Assembly (NCBI GenBank): GCA_016858145.1
Contig: JAEHOE010000028.1
Coordinates: 620,001 to 684,000 of the forward strand
From: Edaphochlamys debaryana
Taxonomy: Eukaryota; Chlorophyta; Chlorophyceae; Chlamydomonadales
Length of the DNA: 64,000 nt
Direction: 5' to 3'
Shown: in pieces, positions 58,499 to 64,000 of the stretch
Position numbering within the stretch: the stretch's first letter is position 1
Layout of the letters: each line of letters begins with the position of its first letter
The notes under the pieces: generated by a model
Told to the model about the DNA's origin: nothing
Database searches by the model: none
Seen by the model: the letters and a program-made list of their open reading frames with translations, nothing else
Translations under genes and position numbers: made by a program

Positions 58499-60283
58499 TT
58501 GGTACCCAAGGAGTTTGCGTCTGAGAGTATGCTATCGTGCTACTACTCAAGTACCAGTAGCCCCGCAAGGAGGGAACCGTTTCTATGAACCACATTCGCC
58601 GTACTGAGTGCCACTTGCGCCGGCTTGCGGCAAGCTTCTACTTAACTGCTCGGGGTTTCAACTGTCAAGGGAGGGGACTGTCGACAACATTCAGGTGCTT
58701 CCGGTCTGACCTATTGTGTTGGTTTAGGCTTGGACCCGGGCTAGCTTTTGGCGGCAGAGGCCCCCAGGTTCCCGCGAGCACCGCCGAGCGCAGACAGCTC
58801 ATGGGGTTGCATGCATGTGGCTGCAACTCCCAGCTTGGTGTGGCTTGCTTGCTCATGGGAACGGCCTTAATCGCAAGCAGACTTTGCTTTTGGTTGTGAA
58901 CTTGTGGTGAAGGAGTTAGGAGGCGACGTGTTGCCCGGAAGCAAGTGTGCGCCGCAGTGCCGCCTGCTCTCCCGGGCGGGCTCAGGAAGGCAGTGTGGCA
59001 GTGCGTCCCGGCGTATGCTGGGGAACACGAAGATAGTGAGTGGTCTCCGCTGATTGGCTGATAGCAGCTATTGACGCGAATATGCTTGATGTTGATATGG
59101 TCGCAATACGTCCGTGCGGCGATGCGTTCCTTGCGGGAGAGTGCTGGGAGGCGTCAAGAACTTGACATAATGGGGGGAGAGGTGGGAGGGTGCTGCCGGC
59201 ATGCGGCCCTGTCAGGTGGAGATTGCCCGCTGAGAGCTGTTTGAGGATTGTGAGCCGAGGACGAGCCCGGTCGGACGTTGTCCCACCCACCGTAATGGGG
59301 CTACTAGGCAAGTGCCGCTCCTAATCACCGTTGGGCTCTACCTCCTCAAACCTTCCTACGGAATGCATTCTTTGGCGTGGGAGGCTGCTTAGCTGTGCAG
59401 AGTGTTACGGTTGCTGGCGCGTGGTGGCGCTAAGGCACTCGTGCAGCGTTGTTTGCTGCTACAGGCTTGGGCATGTGCATGGTCGTGTGGAGGGGGAGGA
59501 TGCACTCTAGTTGGGCCGAGGCAGGGGGGCAAGTGCTGGTGGGGCCTCTGTATCACTCGCATGGGGCGTGGAGGTGGCTGTACGCGTTGAGGTTCTGCCC
59601 TACAGCCTGGCTCGGTGGCCTTGGCAGGTGGTTTGGGTGCTGCGGCTTTTAGGGCCTTGGCTGCCCGAGGCGGGGCTGAGGTGTGAGGTCCGGCGAGTGG
59701 TGTTGGCTGGCATTACTCCAATGGAAGCACGGGAAGCGCGGGAAGGTGCGATCAGTGTAACTGCTCCGGCTTCGGTAACCCCTCCAGGTCACTTGGCGGC
59801 ACCCCGAAGCGCAAGCGGTTTCTGACAGTGCTGAGCACTGCTGTCTCTGCGGGGTGAGGGCAGGAGACGCCGCTTAGAGCTGACACCTGGGACGTCTGTA
59901 TGTAGGGCACAAATGGGCTGAACCCCAACATCGGCAACTCCTCCCTGGCGAGACATCTCGGGGCCCTAACCCCAGCCGACAGCGTGCACGTGGTCGCCTT
60001 TCCGCCCCCTCTCTTGCGACACACATGGGGGCCGCAGGCAAAGGGGACAGTGCGCCCATGGCGGGGCCGGGCAGGGCACGCGCGTGCCGACATGTGCACA
60101 CGTGCACCAAGCTAGCCACACTCTGCAATCTACTTCAGCAGCCAAGCCTCTAGCAAATCTTACTTCTGAGCTCGTCCGGGGCTGTCGACACTGGCTCGCG
60201 ACGTCACAGTGCGCGCGGTCGCGAGGTTCGCCCGTGGGTCAGTTGCCCGCAAACTGGCAAGCTCGCAAATGCAGACCGTAGAC

Positions 60284-60548
60284 GTGAGTACAGTGGTGAC
60301 AGAGAAGCTAGAAGGCCCCGCGCCGAGTGCCAGGAGACCCGGCATGGAAGTCGGCAATCGCGGGGGCCGCTCAGGCGACTTTGGTTGGGGCTCGCGTCGC
60401 TCAGTCTCTCTCCTCCACCCGCCTCTGGTCCAAACCGTGTGCAGGTGCGCATCAGGCGCTGGCCTCGTAGCATAGACCGCGGCGCCAATTTGCCCCCGTT
60501 CACCCCAAACACGCCTCCCTGTTCTTTCTCGCGCTGTTGCTGATACAG
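60284..60548 (+). other. Possible 5' leader intron of the eS21 gene
   Basis: A good donor (GTAGAC then GTGAGT) at 60284 and an acceptor (GATACAG) ending at 60548 would remove 265 bases and place the eS21 ATG nine bases (eight leader bases) into the second exon. The spliced leader would contain a six-codon upstream frame starting ATGCAGACC and ending at TAA just before the true ATG. This is inference from splice consensus only. Confidence 0.35.
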
Positions 60549-60556
60549 CCGTAAAA

Positions 60557-61085
60557 ATGATCAACGACGAGGGCCAGGTCGTCGACCTTTACATCCCGCG
60601 CAAGTGGTGGGTCGGCTGTGACGGCGCTTCTCTGCCGGGCCCCAGCGCCCGCGCCTCCCCCTTGCGCTAGCTGAGTCTGCTTGCCTGATTGTGCAGCGCG
60701 TGGACCAACAAGCTCATCACGGCCAAGGACCACGCCAGCGTCCAGATTAACATCGGCCACCTGGACGGCAACGGTGTCTACAACAACCAGTTCACCACCT
60801 TCGCGATTGCCGGCAACGTGCGCGCCATGGTAAGCTGCTGGCTCGGGGCGAGCAGCTGCTCTCGCGGCGGCTGGGCATTTTCCGCCCTCGCAGCGACCTT
60901 ATCGGCTGCGCTTGTTGCGAGACTAAGACCTGTGTATCTTTCATGGTACCTGCCGAGACTGCTGGCAAGCGGGGCATGCTCATCAGTGGGACCCCATCGC
61001 CCCGGCCGCTCTTCCTTCGCAGGGTGAGGGCGACTCCGCTCTGGACATCATGTGGCGGAAGAAGCAGACTGAGGTGGAGCACTAA
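60557..61085 (+). CDS. RPS21: Cytosolic small-subunit ribosomal protein eS21 (RPS21), three exons, 81 aa
   Basis: Component of the eukaryotic 40S ribosomal subunit. Coding exons are 60557-60606, 60697-60829 and 61023-61085, with phases 2 and 0, giving 81 residues, the usual size of this protein. The sequence starts [16 protein letters not shown], continues through the conserved [15 protein letters not shown] block and [17 protein letters not shown], and ends in a charged plant/algal-type tail ([10 protein letters not shown]). The intron positions fall in the basic N-terminal motif and after the VRAM helix. No frame damage is seen. It stands alone, on the same strand as the cyclase gene upstream. 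This is the most secure call in the window. Confidence 0.96.
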
Positions 61086-62562
61086 GCGGCTGCCTGGGCT
61101 GTAACTCGTGTGGAGACCGGACTTGGACCCTGGCCCGTCCCCCCTGCGGGCTGCCCCGCCGCCCAGTCCAGCAAGCAGCTGCGGACAGCGCCAGACACAG
61201 CCCCACCCTCAGACACAATCTCGCTAACTTAATGACAGAGGCGCAGCTGCAGTCAGTCAGGCCACGGAACCAGCGCTTGAGGCGATGGGAAGCTACACAG
61301 CTTGAGCGAGCAGCAGCGAGCCGGTAAGTGGTCCGACGCGCGCTAGGGGTCGGGCCGGTCATTTCTATTGGCTGTTTGTCGTGGGGTGATGTTGGTGTGC
61401 ATTTATACATGTGACGGAACAGTGGCGCGCCGGGGGAGCCGCAGTGCGCTGGGGCAGCTGGGGTGGCGGCCGCGGCGGCTGAGAGCCGGCCGGGACACGG
61501 GTCAGCAGCGAAACAGTTTTCCGGCGCGTCAGGGGGAACCGCCAACTCGGAGTTGGCCCGGAGCTGCACGCCGCTGCCCTCCCGAGGGCTTCGGCGGCAG
61601 CGGACCCTGAGCTTGGGCTTGGGCATTGGGCGTAGCAGCCTCTGGCGGTGGACAGAAGGGCGCGAGCATTCCATGCGCGCCGGGCCAGAGGACGAAGGCT
61701 GCTGTCAGTGGCGCTCCGCCCCGGACACCCTCGACAGTCCGGACAGCCGGAGGCCCCGGGCCGGACCGGACTGCTTCTGGCCTGGCCTGGGAGCAGGCGT
61801 GACTCCGGGGCCTGCCTGCCCGGGATCTCTGGCTGGAGGCAGACCCTCCCCTGGCCATGCGTCAGCCGGCCAGCTCGCTTCCCTGGGGCCAGGGTCTCTC
61901 GGAGCTCGGTGCTACGCCCTCGAGCTATGCCGGCGCCAGTCACAGCTTAGGGGTGGCGTTGGGTGCACTGCGGGCATGGGATGGAGGGGGAGGGGTACAT
62001 GTGGCCTGGGCTCGCGAGCCTCAGGCGCCTCATCCATACGCAGCCGCCGCTGCCTGCCAGAAGGGGCTCGGTTCGGATGGGCACCGCTGGAGCCCTCGTC
62101 AGCTGCTGGCGTTACTGTTGGTTACCGGTTGGTGGTTGGTCGGGTCGGGTTGGGGAGCTCCACGTGGAGGCGGTTGCGAGGGTGGCGGTCCTGGGGCAGT
62201 CTCCATGCCGGCCAGGCGGGTCAGTGCATGGGCTTGGGGGTGTTTCCTGTTGTGCGCGTTTGCGTAATCCTTCCTGTGGAGCAATTGTTTTTGGCTCTTT
62301 TTGTGTGGTGCTTGCGGGGTGTGGGGGTGGGGGCTAATCACCGTATTCACTCCTCTGACGCGCAGCTCAGCTCGGTAGGGAGATGCTCCACCCCACAGCC
62401 AGGCATCCAGCCGACAGCGCAGGCTTTCGACAGGGCAGCGAACCCAGAGACCAGTTGCAGCAGGCCTTACCCACCAGAGCAATTAGGAGGTCTGCACGTA
62501 CCATGTGCCTCACAGCGCGCCACGCCCCTCACAACGCAGTGGTCAGAATTCAGCACCTGCAC
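61086..62562. other. 1.5-kb stretch with no resolved gene
   Basis: After eS21 several GC-rich open frames exist on both strands, but none shows a family motif or a consistent exon chain. If the minus-strand exons at 62563-62930 are real, their downstream exons should lie here; I could not place them. Confidence 0.35.
61100..61104 (+). terminator. TGTAA poly(A) signal candidate for eS21
   Basis: TGTAA lies 14 bases after the eS21 stop codon. If used, the 3' untranslated region would be only about 30-40 bases, unusually short, so a later unrecognised signal is possible. Confidence 0.4.
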
Positions 62563-62930
62563 CTCGCGCGCCTCGCTTGCCATGTGCTTGGGATCGAATG
62601 AACCGCTGGGCAGCCGGCCCCACTCGTACTTGCTCCACACCTGCACCCCCCTCGAGACCATATGTTGAGACAGGCCTCCACCGATGGGACCCTGAACAAC
62701 AGGTCCGCCGCTGGCCGGCGGAGGCTGAGCAGGACACTGTGCAGCTGAGGCCTGACCAGCGTCGAGGTTGGTGTGTGCAGCTGCCTGTAGGGATCCCAGG
62801 AAGGGATGCAGGTACATGGACAGCCTGCCCTTGCCCCTTCGCAGAACCCACGCACCTCCACCAACCACGTCCACGTGTCATGCACAGCCGCGTCGTAGCG
62901 CTTGGCTGCTCCGGCCCAAGGCCTCCGGCC
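62563..62930 (-). CDS. Partial unidentified minus-strand gene, two exon candidates
   Basis: Two minus-strand segments, 62930-62856 and 62640-62563, join in phase 0 with a GTGCGT donor and CAG acceptors. They read AAKRYDAAVHDTWTWLVE followed by VWSKYEWGRLPSGSFDPK and HMASEARE. The residue mix (Trp, Tyr, His, charged) is coding-like and unlike the shadow frames around it. An alternative donor six bases later would add VQ. I could not find the flanking exons, start or stop, and I do not recognise the family. Confidence 0.4.
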
Positions 62931-64000
62931 CTGCACTGCGGTGGTGACTCTGGTGAGTGCCAGGCCCCCACCGCCCCTTTCCTGCCGCGCAGGTGGCCGC
63001 ACCGGCTACACCGCCATAGCCCGAGCCCTAGGTTACCTGCTAGATACTGGCCGCGCTGGCCTTCACCGTCCGCCTGTTCACCTCGCTGGCATGCTATTAA
63101 GTCTTCGGCCGCTCACGCTCTGCCCTTCCGTCTCTGGGACAACACCTTCACTACCCACAGGTTCGGCTCCGTGGGACGTGGGGACGCTTGGGCCTCCGTG
63201 GGCGCGCAACTCGCGAACGGGCTCGGGCGATGGCGGGCCAGGAGCGGAGGACGCACAGCAGCGGCGCACAGGTACACGACGAGGTAAGCGGGGCTTCTCG
63301 GGGCCTTCCTTCAGTGGCGCCGGCTCGCCAGCCCCTCTCGGTGTACCGACGCGCGGAGCAGCCCGGGGTTACTCTAGGGGGGACTTTAAGCCTGGAAGCC
63401 ACTTTCGGCGACCAGGTACCCCGTTCACAGGCACAGGCATTCTGCGTCGGCCAACATCATGCGACGCCAACACCGCGGCACTACGCCCCGTTGTCTATCA
63501 TAACCCCACCGCCCGCAGCCGTTCCGGGCAAGGGCCTCCAGCCTCCAGGTCGCCCCTTAAAGATTCCAAGCGACTACCGGGGTGCGGGGTCAGTGGGGCG
63601 GCAGGGACAGCCGCCGCAGTGCGTACCCAGCCCAGCCCTGCGCCGCCTCGGCCGTCCCGCAGGGCGGGCTCGCCGCCGTCGCCACCGCTGCCGCTGCCGC
63701 GTCGCAGCCGGCGTCGAGGATCCCAGGGCACGCCAGCACCCGGGCCAGCGCTCGGTCGCTCGGCTGTGGCCTGTGGGAGGCCAGCGCCGCTGCGCGAGAG
63801 CTGCGGCGGTGGCCCTGAGCTGAGGGAGCAGGGGTTGATGAGCACTCTCACAACTCCCAGCAACCACCGAACTCCTACGATAGTGTGGCAGCGACGATAC
63901 TGTGCTCTGTCAGGCGAGCACCACGAGGATTGCGATCTGCGAAGGCCTGGGCAGGCGTCTGGCTTGCTGCGTGGCGGGGGCTGGGGCTGCCGTCCGGGAG
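62931..64000. other. Right edge of window, unresolved
   Basis: Open frames occur on both strands, but I see no motif that identifies a product. Upstream exons of the minus-strand candidate at 62563-62930 could lie here (for example a frame reading PNLWVVKVLSQRRKG near 63120-63165), but phases did not match when I tried to join them. Confidence 0.3.

Larger units (their letters stand above)
57856..60556. other. 2.7-kb gap between the cyclase and eS21 genes
   Basis: It holds the cyclase 3' untranslated region and the eS21 promoter and leader. A small direct repeat is present at about 58412-58498. A TGTAA at 59756-59760 is the nearest plus-strand poly(A) candidate, 1.9 kb after the cyclase stop, so its assignment is weak. 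A GACGTCAC element lies near 60200, upstream of eS21. No exon with family resemblance was found. Confidence 0.4.

Noticed and set aside
1..64000. CRISPR arrays, tRNA or rRNA genes, transposase or reverse transcriptase genes
   Set aside because: No regularly spaced repeats, cloverleaf-type sequence, rRNA segment or mobile-element protein motif was seen on either strand by eye.

Overview
The window looks like nuclear DNA of a chlamydomonadalean (Chlamydomonas/Volvox-type) green alga. It is GC-rich and intron-dense: I resolve eight multi-exon genes with 101 phase-consistent coding introns. Donors are mostly GTGAGK/GTGCGK, acceptors are CAG, two genes have a TGTAA poly(A) candidate, and long Ala/Gly/Pro/Ser-rich inserts interrupt the proteins. 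The encoded families also fit: a eukaryotic eS21 ribosomal protein and a membrane cyclase fused to a bacterial-type solute-binding ectodomain, a fusion known from volvocine algae. Species cannot be named from the sequence alone.

Layout. 408-4375 (-): uncharacterised 1029-aa protein, divergent from 4878-9939 (+), an 18-exon GT90/CAP10-type glycosyltransferase with an 8-nt microexon. 9940-12203: no recognisable gene. 12204-23007 (-): 25-exon, 1798-aa multi-pass membrane protein with a duplicated transmembrane module and ankyrin-like segments, divergent from 23807-26065 (+), a glycerophosphodiester phosphodiesterase. 26066-28445: nothing recognised. 28446-33958 (+): tyrosine-kinase-like kinase with about 535 residues inserted in its activation segment and a C-terminal CVIC. 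35802-36615 (+): a duplicated fragment of that kinase. 37660-41489 (+): IFRD-family protein. 42795-57855 (+): 28-exon, 3331-aa receptor-like nucleotide cyclase (signal peptide, solute-binding domain, one TM, two cyclase homology regions). 60557-61085 (+): ribosomal protein eS21. 61086-64000: unresolved, with two good exon candidates on the minus strand.

The genes do not form an operon-like pathway. Several are signalling or membrane proteins (cyclase, kinase, large membrane protein, phosphodiesterase), but proximity alone does not show they work together. The most unusual items are the kinase with its split activation segment and nearby duplicated exon, the giant cyclase whose first catalytic half keeps both metal aspartates but lacks the usual catalytic Asn, and four GC-AG introns among 101.

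All gene models were spliced by eye from splice-site consensus, reading-frame continuity and protein-family logic. No alignment, transcript or database search was run.
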